A DNA stretch of 56,956 nucleotides, taken from NCBI RefSeq assembly GCF_030161235.1, contig NZ_BSPW01000004.1, forward strand, positions 1 through 56,956, given 5' to 3'. Position numbers and translations under genes: made by a program. Every line of letters begins with the position of its first letter. Position 1 is the first letter of the stretch. Source of the DNA: Vibrio zhanjiangensis. Its GTDB lineage: Bacteria; Pseudomonadota; Gammaproteobacteria; Enterobacterales; Vibrionaceae. Positions 26,466 to 35,990 of this stretch are shown here, piece by piece. Under the pieces are notes generated by a model that did not search any database, was not told where the DNA came from, and saw only the letters and a list, made by a program, of their open reading frames with translations.

Positions 26466-27467
26466 ATGGATCCATTAACACAAGGTTTACTCGGGGCATC
26501 GTTGCCACAATCGTTAAGTAAAAAGCAGCACTTGGTTGTCGCCGGAATACTTGGCCTACTTTCCGGCATGGCTCCTGATCTCGATACGCTTATTCGCTCA
26601 TCAAACGACCCTTTGTTGTATCTAGAGTTTCATCGCCAGTTTACGCATTCACTGCTTTTCATTCCGATCGGGAGTTTGATTTGCGCATGCGTTTTACATC
26701 CTCTTATCGGTAAGAAGTACCTTCTGTCGTTCAAACAAAGTTGGCTTTACTGCGCTTTGGGTTATGCAACACACTCCTTACTGGATTTTTGTACCTCTTA
26801 CGGTACTCAGCTTTTTTGGCCCTTAACCACCGAACGCTATGCTTGGAATACGATTTCAGTTATCGATCCTATGTTCACCTTGCCTATCCTTATCCTGCTT
26901 GTATTCACCTTAATCAAGAAAAATCATTGGTTTGCCCGCATTGCTTTTTTTTGGGCTCTGCTTTATCCGCTGTTTGGTTTAATACAAAAAGAGCGGGCCG
27001 AGGAGATTGGGTGGCAAATAGCAAAACAGCGTGGGCATGAACCATTACGACTCGAAGCCAAACCAAGTTTCGCCAATATCTTAGTGTGGAAAATTGTTTA
27101 TGAAACGAATGAGAAATACTTTGTCGATGCAGTCAGGGTTAGCACATCAATAAAGGTCTATTCAGGAGAGTCCACTGCGAGGCTCAATATTGAAAGAGAT
27201 TTTCCTTGGCTAAATATGCACTCTCAGCAGGCTAAGGATATTGAGCGGTTTCGCTGGTTTTCACAGGGGTTTGTCGCGCAAGATCCCCACAACCCATTGC
27301 GTATAATCGATGTACGTTACTCCATAGTGCCAAATCAATTGAAGGCGTTATGGAGTATAAGATTATCACCATCGGCTCCCCTTCAAGCACATGTTGAGTT
27401 CGATACACACAGAGACAATAATTGGGAGTCAAGGGCAATCTTTATCAAGATGTTATTGGGCAGCTAG
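26466..27467 (+). CDS. YdjM/DUF457-type metal-dependent membrane hydrolase
   Basis: This is a 333-residue protein started at ATG 26466 after GAGGAAG. The N-terminus MDPLTQGLLGASLPQSL, GLLSGMAPDLDTLI with metal-binding Asp residues, and FHRQFTHSLLFIPIG with a conserved His fit the DUF457 family (YdjM, LexA-regulated inner-membrane proteins annotated as metal-dependent hydrolases). About four to five membrane helices are followed by a 130-residue soluble tail. I saw no convincing LexA box upstream. It is divergent from the solute-binding protein and overlaps the 3' end of lafW by 4 bases on the opposite strand. The substrate is unknown. Confidence 0.75.
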   Translation: MDPLTQGLLGASLPQSLSKKQHLVVAGILGLLSGMAPDLDTLIRSSNDPLLYLEFHRQFTHSLLFIPIGSLICACVLHPLIGKKYLLSFKQSWLYCALGYATHSLLDFCTSYGTQLFWPLTTERYAWNTISVIDPMFTLPILILLVFTLIKKNHWFARIAFFWALLYPLFGLIQKERAEEIGWQIAKQRGHEPLRLEAKPSFANILVWKIVYETNEKYFVDAVRVSTSIKVYSGESTARLNIERDFPWLNMHSQQAKDIERFRWFSQGFVAQDPHNPLRIIDVRYSIVPNQLKALWSIRLSPSAPLQAHVEFDTHRDNNWESRAIFIKMLLGS

Positions 27468-28507
27468 TTTCGCAGCAGCGCCACGACTGAGTGGCGTTTC
27501 ACATTAGCTTGCGCGCTAAGTGCCATCAAAGCTGAAGAAAAACTGCCACTGTGTAAATTAAGAGTTTTGAATTTTTCTTCGACTTGATCTGGTGAAATTA
27601 CCGAGGCCTGTTGGTGCAAAGTTTGTATTTGTCCATTGAGCTCAGCCTTAATCGAATTTGCCTGTTCAAGCCCTGTGCGCGTTTGCCACAAGAGCTTATT
27701 CACCTTTGCAATACTGCGTTTGAGGCCTTCACGAGATCCAAGGTCAAAACTCAGTTCTGCAATGCCTTCCGGCTCTGCTTGCAAAGTCATTATATTGGAC
27801 TGCCCTGCGGGGAAACGGTGGCCTTGGCCAGTGACTCTCACTTGTTTATGCATCTGGCCATAAGCCTTTTCTGACGCTTCAAAGATTATGCTTCCTTGCT
27901 GTGAAAGCGAAGCGCGTAAGCCCAAGGGAATCAAGCTTCTATCTAACATTTTGACGACTTGGCTGCCGTCTGACTGGCCATCAAACTCAACCATAACAGA
28001 ATGGCCTTGAGGAAAGTCCAAACGAATTTGTTCTGCTTTATCGCTGAGGCGATTTATATCCAAGCCCGGGATGGAAAATCGGCGTAAATCGGCCCGATTG
28101 ATCTTGAGTTCCAACTGGTTGTCAATCACCTTTTTACCATCGAATCGAGCCGCCTCAAGCGTTTGCTCGATGGTTTTCTTCGCCGCTAATAAACCTTGCT
28201 GCAACGATGGTGATTGCGCACTACCAAGTTGCATAGCGCTTGTCAGTCCTTGCTTTATTTTGCTGAGTTCCCCCCCCACCAACTGGTAAGAGCGAACGGC
28301 GATTTGCACCGAAGTCGCATTTTGCTGCCCTTGAGTGAGCAGCATTCCCGACACCGAAAATGATGCTGGCGCATTATTGTGGGTCAATAGCTTTGGCCGA
28401 TGACCCTCACTGTGAGACTGTGCAGAGCGTGAGGGAGAAATCGAGGTTTGGCTGTGTGTCGTCAAAGCCACATTGTGTGGACGAACCTCTATTGTACTCA
28501 TTGCCAT
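27464..28507 (-). CDS. lafW: LafW-like lateral flagellar hook-associated/flagellin-like protein
   Basis: This 347-residue protein starts at ATG 28507, 14 bases after flgL. The N-terminus is low complexity. The central region has KINRADLRRFSIPGLDINRL and a duplicated beta-rich part. The C-terminus SSALMALSAQANVKRHSVV ending ALLRN resembles the flagellin D0 helix, where a repeated A/L pattern with AQAN near the end is typical. In E. coli Flag-2 and Aeromonas lateral systems a gene called lafW, coding for a hook-associated protein, follows flgL; the position here is the same. The assignment is by position and C-terminal resemblance. It is not a normal flagellin because the conserved N-terminal D0 motif is absent. 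Confidence 0.55.
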   Translation of the reverse strand: MAMSTIEVRPHNVALTTHSQTSISPSRSAQSHSEGHRPKLLTHNNAPASFSVSGMLLTQGQQNATSVQIAVRSYQLVGGELSKIKQGLTSAMQLGSAQSPSLQQGLLAAKKTIEQTLEAARFDGKKVIDNQLELKINRADLRRFSIPGLDINRLSDKAEQIRLDFPQGHSVMVEFDGQSDGSQVVKMLDRSLIPLGLRASLSQQGSIIFEASEKAYGQMHKQVRVTGQGHRFPAGQSNIMTLQAEPEGIAELSFDLGSREGLKRSIAKVNKLLWQTRTGLEQANSIKAELNGQIQTLHQQASVISPDQVEEKFKTLNLHSGSFSSALMALSAQANVKRHSVVALLRN

Positions 28508-28520
28508 ATTGGTGCTCTCG

Positions 28521-29417
28521 TTAGATACGATCAAAAAGGTTTAAGCCATCAATTTTAACATAGCTCGCTTGTGTCGCCTGCAATGCCGTCATATAGCGAC
28601 TCAAACGCACCGATGCCTCACCATAGTCAAGCATGGAAAGATCGCCTTTCACCTTGTCGACAAACAGCTTGTTCTCACCATGCGCACTATTCATCAGATC
28701 AAGGTTATTGTGACGTCCTCCCATTTCAGTTATCGCGGACAGAACCTGACTTGATGTCGCTTCAATGGTACTCAAAGCACTTTCAACCGTACCTCGAAAT
28801 GCAGCGCTAGGGGACTTAAACTCAGCGATCACTGCATCCAATTCATTCAAAACATGACTACCACCGAGATCGAGAATTTCTGCCGCTGTCATATTGGCTT
28901 CCATCGTTACTCCTTTGGCCACCGTCACGACTCGTTTATCACTGTTGCCTTCAATCACATAGCTTCCACTCGCATTTGACAACGCCGGGGTATCGGTTTT
29001 GGTTCCTGAAAAGAGATAACGCCCCTCTTCATCTTGGGCATTAAATGACGAAACAACCGACGCACGTAGACTTTCCAGCTCAGTGATCATCCCCGTACGC
29101 TCATTGTCTGTCAGTGTACCGTTAGCGCCCCAGAGAACTAATTCATTCATTCTCTTAAGGCTCTCATTTACCGATTCAAGATGAACTTCTTGACTGGTTA
29201 GTGCCGTTTTAACGTTAGCAATGTTACTTTTATATTGATTTATTGCCGAGCCTTCACGGTCAAGATTTAACAACTTAACCGATGCCATAGGGTCATCGGA
29301 CAGCTTGGTTAGACGCTCGCTGGTCGACATTTGCTGCATCACTTTTCCCAGACCCGCATTATTGAGTTGCAGGCTTTGCAGCATCATTTGGCTAAACTGG
29401 CTATCACTGATTCGCAT
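28521..29417 (-). CDS. flgL: Lateral flagellar hook-filament junction protein FlgL (HAP3)
   Basis: This 298-residue protein is started at ATG 29417 (MRISDSQFSQMML) behind GGGAAACG; a TTG five codons upstream is less likely. Flagellin-like helices at both ends read GLGKVMQQMSTSERLTKLSD, DPMASVKLLNLDREGSAINQ and, at the C-terminus, LSRYMTALQATQASYVKIDG, LNLFDRI. These are the classic FlgL ends. It forms the junction between FlgK and the filament. Part of the flgB-lafW operon. Polar-system FlgL proteins of vibrios are longer (about 400 residues). Confidence 0.9.
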   Translation of the reverse strand: MRISDSQFSQMMLQSLQLNNAGLGKVMQQMSTSERLTKLSDDPMASVKLLNLDREGSAINQYKSNIANVKTALTSQEVHLESVNESLKRMNELVLWGANGTLTDNERTGMITELESLRASVVSSFNAQDEEGRYLFSGTKTDTPALSNASGSYVIEGNSDKRVVTVAKGVTMEANMTAAEILDLGGSHVLNELDAVIAEFKSPSAAFRGTVESALSTIEATSSQVLSAITEMGGRHNNLDLMNSAHGENKLFVDKVKGDLSMLDYGEASVRLSRYMTALQATQASYVKIDGLNLFDRI

Positions 29418-29432
29418 TTTCGTTTCCCGCAA

Positions 29433-30806
29433 TTAAAACAAGTTGAGGATTGAATCAAACAACTGATTAGCTGTACTGATCACTTTCATATTGGCTTGGT
29501 GCGCATTGGCAAATGTCATCAGATTTGCCGCCTCTTCATCACTGTTCACCGCACTAACATTGTCCCGAGCAGCTATAGCTTGTTGATTCATTGCTAATTT
29601 GGCTTGATCGTCGGCGTTGGCCTGACGTGCTTGAATCGCAGTTTCACCCACCATGGCAGAAAAGGCATCATTGAGGCTGACCGATCCAAACCCACTCACT
29701 GGCACACTTTTATTACTGATTGCGATGAGCTTATCCAGCACATCAGCATTCCCCGGATTACCATCGGCGGAAAAAGCAAATTGCTCAGGTTTAACATCAA
29801 TAATAGTAAGGCTTGCAGCAGGGTTAGCTGGGTCATAGCTAAACAGTGGCTGACCAGCATTTCCGCTAAGATCTTTGCCAGTCACAAGCAAGTTATTAAA
29901 CTCATCGGCCAATGCCTTGGCCATATCGTCAATTGAACCTAGATAGGGTTTCAGTACACTTGTTTGATAATCAGAAAGAGCGCCAATCTGACCTCCCAAA
30001 GTACCAGTGGTCGCAAAGCTATGCTCACCAAATTCTACCTGTATTGTCGCTAAATAGGGATCGCTCGCATCAGGAGCCGCTTTAAGCTGCGCGGCATCTG
30101 CACCGAGCACCAAAGGCTGCCCTGAAGATAAGGTCACTTGTAAGCTACCATCGGCTTGATTGGTGGTTTTTATCTCCACCACTTTAGATAGCTCACCAAT
30201 TAAATTATCACGCGTATCCAAAAGCTGAGCTGGGTTTCCGCCGGTTCCTTTCGTTTCCACTATCTGTTTGTTGATATCAGCAATATTGTTCATCAAGCTG
30301 TTGGCATGCGCGATGCCTGCGTTACGCTGATCATTCATATCTTTATGCTGATGAGACAGAGATTCAGTCAGTGTGTTGAAACGTCTTGCCAGCGCTTCAG
30401 ACTCATTGATAATTTGTTGGCGATAAGGAACAGACTCAGGTTTGACCGTCGCATCATTGAGCGCTGAAAATAGCGTGTCTAAACCGGAAGATAAGCTAAA
30501 CCCATCGGCACCCAGCGTATTCTCTAGCTGGCTCATATTGGAACTGTAACGAGAAGCATAGGCAGATTGACTTTGCGTTGCCCAAGTCTGCTTGATTAAA
30601 AACTCATCGGTTACGCGACGAATGCTTGAAACTTCTACTCCCAAACCTGCGCTGAAGTTGTCATGCTCACCGCCGCCGAGCGATGCCATCAGTGCCTGCT
30701 GTCGACTGTATCCCTGCGTATTGATATTGGCGACATTTTGCGCGGTAACATCTAATGCCACTCGATTCGCATTCAGCCCAGACATGGCAATATTAACCAA
30801 ATTCAT
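29433..30806 (-). CDS. flgK: Lateral flagellar hook-filament junction protein FlgK (HAP1)
   Basis: This 457-residue protein starts MNLVNIAMSGLNANRVALDV followed by TAQNVANINTQGYSRQ, the FlgK signature. The C-terminus has DEEAANLMTFANAHQANMKV and ISTANQLFDSILNLF, the terminal axial helix. It links the hook to FlgL and lies directly between flgJ (stop two bases before) and flgL. An AAAGGAGAA sequence precedes the ATG. The length is typical of lateral and E. coli-like FlgK (about 450-550), shorter than the polar vibrio homologue. Confidence 0.92.
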   Translation of the reverse strand: MNLVNIAMSGLNANRVALDVTAQNVANINTQGYSRQQALMASLGGGEHDNFSAGLGVEVSSIRRVTDEFLIKQTWATQSQSAYASRYSSNMSQLENTLGADGFSLSSGLDTLFSALNDATVKPESVPYRQQIINESEALARRFNTLTESLSHQHKDMNDQRNAGIAHANSLMNNIADINKQIVETKGTGGNPAQLLDTRDNLIGELSKVVEIKTTNQADGSLQVTLSSGQPLVLGADAAQLKAAPDASDPYLATIQVEFGEHSFATTGTLGGQIGALSDYQTSVLKPYLGSIDDMAKALADEFNNLLVTGKDLSGNAGQPLFSYDPANPAASLTIIDVKPEQFAFSADGNPGNADVLDKLIAISNKSVPVSGFGSVSLNDAFSAMVGETAIQARQANADDQAKLAMNQQAIAARDNVSAVNSDEEAANLMTFANAHQANMKVISTANQLFDSILNLF

Positions 30807-31352
30807 TTACAGTTCTCCTTTGCGTATCAATGGCTGAGCAAACGCCGTAGTCACACTGACTTCACTCAAAACTTGTCTTACTGAGGCGACCGAATCTCTA
30901 AACGAATGAAGTGATGGTGATATGTCAGATGCAGCTGAATGTTCAAGCTGTGATCTATCTTCCAACCCTGAATCATGGTCATTTGCCGGCAATTGGATTG
31001 CCGAGGGTTGAAACTCGACTTCTGCTATAGAGGGAGTTAGCTGTTTGATCAGCATATCGGCAATTCCAGCATGCTGTTTTTTGGCCATTTCGATTGCCAA
31101 TTGACCATCATACATATCGCGAAACACTCCTTGCTGCTGACTTGAGAAAGGATTGTCTTTATCTGCCAACACGTCACTGCTTGTTCGCATCTGACGAAGC
31201 ACCATCTGCAAAAACATGGCCTCAAATTGCCCAGCCACCTTTTCTAGAGCTTGAGGAGAGTTAGGATTATGCTTTATCTGTTCGAGTCCGCTGTTGTCAT
31301 GGTAAAGCACTGAGCTGACCGATGTATCTTGATGTAATTGATCTAATTTCAT
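30807..31352 (-). CDS. flgJ: Short FlgJ: rod-binding domain only, no muramidase domain
   Basis: This 181-residue protein has a rod-binding part of about 110 residues: KVAGQFEAMFLQMVLRQMRT, NPFSSQQQGVFRDMYDGQLA and IEMAKKQHAGIADMLIKQL. Full-length FlgJ (about 310 residues in E. coli) has a C-terminal beta-N-acetylglucosaminidase domain that is missing here; the last 65 residues are low-complexity, acidic and unrelated. So this FlgJ probably only scaffolds the rod. A separate transglycosylase at 39245-39925 in the same flagellar locus could supply hydrolysis. An AAGGACG precedes the ATG. It is located between flgI and flgK, as usual. Confidence 0.9.
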   Translation of the reverse strand: MKLDQLHQDTSVSSVLYHDNSGLEQIKHNPNSPQALEKVAGQFEAMFLQMVLRQMRTSSDVLADKDNPFSSQQQGVFRDMYDGQLAIEMAKKQHAGIADMLIKQLTPSIAEVEFQPSAIQLPANDHDSGLEDRSQLEHSAASDISPSLHSFRDSVASVRQVLSEVSVTTAFAQPLIRKGEL

Positions 31353-31361
31353 AGTGCGTCC

Positions 31362-32522
31362 TTAAATCACCACAAGTTCAGCATTTAACGCACCTGCTTC
31401 ATGAAGGGCTTGCAGAATCGACATAAGATCCGTCGGTGTAGCCCCTAAGCTATTGACTGCATTGACTATGGTATTGAGCTCAGTACCAGGAGGCCAAATC
31501 ACCATTTGACCGCGTTCTTGGTTGATATCTAATCGAGAGTTATCGACCACTTGGGTTTCACCCTGTGCAAATGCATTAGGCTGACTGACCTGCTGTGACT
31601 CAGCCACAGTCACCGTTAAATTACCATGACTGACTGCCGCTTCACTCACTTTGACATTTTTACCAATCACCACCGTTCCTGTGCGCGAATTAAATACCAC
31701 ACGAGCCGGTTTGCGCCCTTGAGTAACATTGATCTCTTCTAACATAGACATCATGACCACTCGTTGTTGGCTGTCTTTGGGTGCTTTGACGGTCACACGA
31801 GCATTATTCTCAGCGATTGCGACCTCTGGGCCAAAGACATTATTGATTTCACGGCTAATGTTTTTGGCTGTGGTAAAGCTTGGCTTTCTTAAGTTGAGTA
31901 CAACATTTTCACTATCAGCAAAATCAGTAGGCACTTCACGTTCCAAAATAGCGCCTCCTGGGATGCGACCCGATGTGGGGGTATTCACCACCACTTTAGA
32001 TCCACTCTTTCCTTCAGCAGATACGCCACCAACAACAAGATTGCCCTGCGCCACAGCGTAAACCTCACCATCAATACCGCGCAGCGGAGTCAATAGTAAC
32101 GTTCCACCACGTAAACTTTTAGCATCACCAATCGACGACACTACAACATTGAGCGATTGCCCGACACCCGCCATGGGCTCCACTGTCGCGGTGACACTCA
32201 CGGATGCCACATTGCGTAATTTAGGATTGGTATTGTCATCTATTTGGACGCCAAATTGACGCAACATATTGGTAATAGATTGAGCGGTAAACTTGACCTG
32301 ATTGCGATCTCCCTGTCCATCTAGACCAACCACTAATCCATAACCAACCAACTGATTTTGCCGGATACCTTGGATATCCACCAAGTCCATAACAGGAGTT
32401 TTAACTTGCGCATGTGCAGGAAATAGAGCTCCAAGGATGATGATCCCCAGAGCGCTCACTAGTGTCGTGTTTACACTATGAGCCCTGAGTCGCTTGATGT
32501 ATTTTATCATTGTCTGTTTCAT
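31362..32522 (-). CDS. flgI: Lateral flagellar P-ring protein FlgI
   Basis: This is a 386-residue periplasmic protein. The ATG at 32522 overlaps the flgH stop (TAATG), implying translational coupling; a second ATG is four codons later. A signal sequence ends ILGALFPAHA. The mature P-ring part has VMDLVDIQGIRQNQLVGYGL, VVGLDGQGDRNQVKFTAQSI and the C-terminal LGATPTDLMSILQALHEAGA. FlgI forms the bushing ring in the peptidoglycan layer, helped by the chaperone FlgA at 37616-38344. Confidence 0.93.
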   Translation of the reverse strand: MKQTMIKYIKRLRAHSVNTTLVSALGIIILGALFPAHAQVKTPVMDLVDIQGIRQNQLVGYGLVVGLDGQGDRNQVKFTAQSITNMLRQFGVQIDDNTNPKLRNVASVSVTATVEPMAGVGQSLNVVVSSIGDAKSLRGGTLLLTPLRGIDGEVYAVAQGNLVVGGVSAEGKSGSKVVVNTPTSGRIPGGAILEREVPTDFADSENVVLNLRKPSFTTAKNISREINNVFGPEVAIAENNARVTVKAPKDSQQRVVMMSMLEEINVTQGRKPARVVFNSRTGTVVIGKNVKVSEAAVSHGNLTVTVAESQQVSQPNAFAQGETQVVDNSRLDINQERGQMVIWPPGTELNTIVNAVNSLGATPTDLMSILQALHEAGALNAELVVI

Positions 32523-33190
32523 TAAAATGGCATCCATGGACTATTAAAGAATTGGCTAAGCCATCCTGGGGCATTGCTGTCTGATAACGCTCCTCGCCCC
32601 GAATACGTGATTCGTGCATCGCCAATTCGCGCAGACGAAACCTGATTATTGCGACTGATGTCATCAACGCGAACCATGCCTGTTAGGCGAATAAACTCAT
32701 CACCTTGATTAAGACGAATCCATTTTTCGCCACTGATACGCAAGACACCATTAGGCAATACTTCATGGACAGTGACGGTTATCGCACCTTCGAGTTTGTT
32801 GCCCTGAGAGCTGGAGGCACTGCCGTCAAAACCGCGATCTGCATCTATGCTGGCGGCTAATTCATCGATAGTCTTTGTGCCAAAAGTTGGGGCTGCAAAG
32901 CCAACGCTGGAACGCTTACCGTACTTGGTATCGGCTTTTTTGCTCGATTCTGTTTCTTCAAAAAGAACAACAGTCAGCATATCGCCCACACGATATGCCC
33001 TTCTATCTTGAAACAAGGTCATGGTGTATTGATGACGATAGAGACTTCCCTTGCTTGCTGTCGGCAAGGAGTAGTCAAGCTCAGGTGGAGCGTATTTCTC
33101 TTCATCGGGTTTTGGAGGAGTAAATTCTTGACGGCCAGCACATCCAGCAAGCAGGATGATTAGCGGCAAGACTCTCAAAAATGCCTGCAT
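32522..33190 (-). CDS. flgH: Lateral flagellar L-ring lipoprotein FlgH
   Basis: This 222-residue outer-membrane lipoprotein is started at ATG 33190, preceded by AGGAACAGGG, giving MQAFLRVLPLIILLAGC with lipobox LLAGC; the upstream in-frame ATG at 33238 is rejected. Conserved L-ring motifs are GSLYRHQYTMTLFQDRRAYR, VGDMLTVVLFEETESSKKAD and the C-terminal YSGRGALSDSN followed by WLSQFFNSPW. It assembles the outer-membrane ring of the basal body. The stop overlaps the flgI start. Confidence 0.93.
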   Translation of the reverse strand: MQAFLRVLPLIILLAGCAGRQEFTPPKPDEEKYAPPELDYSLPTASKGSLYRHQYTMTLFQDRRAYRVGDMLTVVLFEETESSKKADTKYGKRSSVGFAAPTFGTKTIDELAASIDADRGFDGSASSSQGNKLEGAITVTVHEVLPNGVLRISGEKWIRLNQGDEFIRLTGMVRVDDISRNNQVSSARIGDARITYSGRGALSDSNAPGWLSQFFNSPWMPF

Positions 33191-33218
33191 TCCCTGTTCC
33201 TTTTTCTTCAATAAGCCA

Positions 33219-34004
33219 TTACAACGACTGAGCAACAAACTTGAGCATATCGTCAGCAGCAGAAACCACCTTAGCGTTCATCTCATAAGCACGCTGAGTC
33301 GTGATCATATCGACCATTTCCTCGACCACCTGCACGTTAGCACCTTCCAATGCCCCTTGTTTGATGCGACCGACCCCATCTTCACCAGCAATCAGTTCAT
33401 CGGCCTGACCACTCGCTTGTGTTTCACGAAACAGGTTGCCACCAATCGCTTCAAGACCTGCAGGGTTAATGAATTTCGCTAAGGTGATTTGACCAAGTTC
33501 TTCTGGCACATTACTCGCGGCGGTTGTTGCTGATACCGTTCCATCAACACCAACAGAAATGGACAAGGCGTTTTCTGGGATCTGAATCTGGGGTTCAAGG
33601 GGTAAACCTTGGCTATTAACCATCAAGCCTTCTGAATTGACGTGAAACTGACCATTACGTGTATACATAATCTGGCCGTCTGTATTTTCTATTTGAAAAA
33701 ATCCTTGGCCCATCACAGCCAAGTCCAGTTCTTGGTTGGTATTTTGCGTATTTCCCTGAGTAAACACTTTTTGAGTGCCTACCACTCGAACACCGCTCCC
33801 TAATTGAACGCCTGTTGGCAATTGATTTACTTGATCAACAAGAGCACCTGGCTGGCGCTGAATACTGTAGAACAGATCTTCAAACACCACTCGATCGCGC
33901 TTAAAACCGACTGTATTGACGTTGGCTAAGTTATTTGAAATAGCAGTCATTTTCGTGTCTTGAGCTGCCATGCCCGTTTTACTAACCCAAAGTGCTGAGT
34001 GCAT
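33219..34004 (-). CDS. flgG: Lateral flagellar distal rod protein FlgG
   Basis: This 261-residue rod protein has an N-terminus MHSALWVSKTGMAAQDTKMT, AISNNLANVNTVGFKRDRVV and a C-terminal LEGANVQVVEEMVDMITTQR, AYEMNAKVVSAADDML. These are the standard FlgG rod signatures at both ends. It builds the distal rod passing through the P and L rings. A good AGGAAAGGAG precedes the start. The length equals that of E. coli FlgG (260). Confidence 0.95.
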   Translation of the reverse strand: MHSALWVSKTGMAAQDTKMTAISNNLANVNTVGFKRDRVVFEDLFYSIQRQPGALVDQVNQLPTGVQLGSGVRVVGTQKVFTQGNTQNTNQELDLAVMGQGFFQIENTDGQIMYTRNGQFHVNSEGLMVNSQGLPLEPQIQIPENALSISVGVDGTVSATTAASNVPEELGQITLAKFINPAGLEAIGGNLFRETQASGQADELIAGEDGVGRIKQGALEGANVQVVEEMVDMITTQRAYEMNAKVVSAADDMLKFVAQSL

Positions 34005-34025
34005 TTTCTACTCCTTTCCTCGCCA

Positions 34026-34757
34026 CTAACGCGACGACATTAATTTATTTCCAGCCTGAGCGAGTGTCTCAGCCGTTTTCATCATACGGATCTGCATTTC
34101 AAAGTTACGTGTCAACGACATCACATTAAGAAGCTCATCAATGGCAGAAACGTTACTTCCTTCTATGTGCTCGGGGGCAATTTGAACTGTCTCATCTTGG
34201 GCAAATTGGTTTCCATCCACACTGTGCAGCAAGCTGTCACTGCGTTTTTCAAGCTGATTCGTATCGGGCCTAACCAGTTTCAATGTGCCCACTTCAAGCT
34301 CAGCGCCCCCCCCAGGAGGAACGATAGAAATACGTCCACGTTCACTGATTTCCACTTTTTGATACTCAGGAAGCACTAGGGCTCCACCATCACCCATCAC
34401 AGCAAAACCATTAATGGTTAATACGCCATCTTGGTCGACTTTGATGTTACCGGCTCTGGTGTAAGCTTCCTGACCTTGGGGAGTTTGTACCGTCAAATAG
34501 CCCTCCCCTAATACCGCCACATCCAATGCCCGTCCCGTTTTGATCACATCACCTGAGTCAAACCTCGTCGAAGCAGAATTGGTCACCGCTAATGTGCGAC
34601 CATCAAAACCTGAACCTTGCAGTGAAAGACTTGATACACGCTCCATGTCTGCTCTAAAACCAGCGGTGTCCGCATTGGACAAGTTATTTGAGCGAACATG
34701 CTGAGCTTTAAGAACTCGACTCGCACCAGAGGTAGCAGTAAATAACAAACTGTCCAT
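34026..34757 (-). CDS. flgF: Lateral flagellar proximal rod protein FlgF
   Basis: This 243-residue protein starts MDSLLFTATSGASRVLKAQH followed by VRSNNLSNADTAGFRADMER. A central LDVAVLGEGYLTVQTPQGQE and C-terminal IEGSNVSAIDELLNVMSLTR identify FlgF. It is a rod subunit located between FlgB/FlgC and FlgG. It sits between flgE and flgG in the operon, with GGAG just before the ATG. Confidence 0.93.
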   Translation of the reverse strand: MDSLLFTATSGASRVLKAQHVRSNNLSNADTAGFRADMERVSSLSLQGSGFDGRTLAVTNSASTRFDSGDVIKTGRALDVAVLGEGYLTVQTPQGQEAYTRAGNIKVDQDGVLTINGFAVMGDGGALVLPEYQKVEISERGRISIVPPGGGAELEVGTLKLVRPDTNQLEKRSDSLLHSVDGNQFAQDETVQIAPEHIEGSNVSAIDELLNVMSLTRNFEMQIRMMKTAETLAQAGNKLMSSR

Positions 34758-34768
34758 ATTAGGCTCCG

Positions 34769-35965
34769 TTAAACCGCGTTAAATAGCGCTTGCGTCAACT
34801 TGTCGTTGGTCGAAATCGTTTTAGCATTAGCTTGATAGTTGCGCTGCGCTGTCATCAGATTGACGAGTTCACTGGTCAAATCAACATTCGAACCTTCCAG
34901 TGCATTGGGTGTGAGATCACCCAAAGTGCCAGTACCGGGCACACCGACAATAGGCGCTCCCGAGCTAAAACTTTGAGTCCAAGCGGTACCGCTGACTTTT
35001 GATAGACCTTGAGGGTTAGCAAAATCAGCCAACACTAATTGGCCTTGGAGCTGTGATTGACCATTAGTATAAGTGGCGTAAACCATACCATTGTCTTCAA
35101 CACGAACACCGGCAAGCTCACCTGATGTATAACCATTAGGGTTATTGGTACTCACGCTAAATCCCGTACCAAATTGGGTACTACCCGATAAATCAATCTC
35201 TATATTGATAGGATTTGCCCCAGCTGCGGGGAAAGAAACGTTATAAGCGTTGACAGAAGAAGCTAACGAGCCATCAGGGTTGAATGTCAAGTTAATCGGT
35301 GATGCCGTGGCTTTGCCGCCATCCGCAAGCGTATTAACTTCCCATGAATTGTCGCCTGTTTTAGTGAAGTATTGGGTCACTGTGTGTGGTTTGCCCTGAG
35401 AGTCGAACACTTTAGTGGTATAAGAAGAGTGAAAAGATTTGGTGTTTTCAGGGTCGAACGCGATAGCCGCTGGGTCAATAGCCTCATTAGTTGCATCAAA
35501 ATTGGCAATAAACTCCATTTTGTCTGTTGCTTGAGCAGATAACGAAGAGGTTGAAATCTTGATATCGCCCGTCACTCCAGTGAGAAGATTATGATTGCCA
35601 TCAACGCTATATCCTTGCAATCTTGCACCCGTATTGCTCATTACATAGTTGTCTTTATCGGTATTAAAGACACCAGAGCGAGTGTAAAGAAGCTGACCCG
35701 CGCTGTCTTTAGTGACAAAAAATCCACCACCGTTAATGGCTAAGTCCATTGCTCGACCTGTGCTATTCACCGAACCATTTTTATCAAAATTCTGCGAGAT
35801 AGATGCCACTTCAACGCCTCCTGGCTGCATACCATTGTAGACTGCAGCAAACTCGGTACGGGCTCCTTTAAATCCATAAGTCGATGCGTTGGCAATATTG
35901 TTGCTGATTGTGTTCAACTCTGTATTGGTTGCATCAAGGCCACTTAGGGCAATGTTAAAACTCAT
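34769..35965 (-). CDS. flgE: Lateral flagellar hook protein FlgE
   Basis: This 398-residue protein has the hook N-terminus MSFNIALSGLDATNTELNTI followed by SNNIANASTYGFKGARTEF. It has the domain-boundary GRAMDLAINGGGFFVTKDSA and the C-terminal LEGSNVDLTSELVNLMTAQR, NYQANAKTISTNDKL. The hook is the universal joint between rod and filament. The length matches E. coli FlgE (402) and other lateral hooks; its length control is by FliK at 19996-20979. Confidence 0.95.
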   Translation of the reverse strand: MSFNIALSGLDATNTELNTISNNIANASTYGFKGARTEFAAVYNGMQPGGVEVASISQNFDKNGSVNSTGRAMDLAINGGGFFVTKDSAGQLLYTRSGVFNTDKDNYVMSNTGARLQGYSVDGNHNLLTGVTGDIKISTSSLSAQATDKMEFIANFDATNEAIDPAAIAFDPENTKSFHSSYTTKVFDSQGKPHTVTQYFTKTGDNSWEVNTLADGGKATASPINLTFNPDGSLASSVNAYNVSFPAAGANPINIEIDLSGSTQFGTGFSVSTNNPNGYTSGELAGVRVEDNGMVYATYTNGQSQLQGQLVLADFANPQGLSKVSGTAWTQSFSSGAPIVGVPGTGTLGDLTPNALEGSNVDLTSELVNLMTAQRNYQANAKTISTNDKLTQALFNAV

Positions 35966-35990
35966 AATTAACCTCTATTTTCCTTATTGG

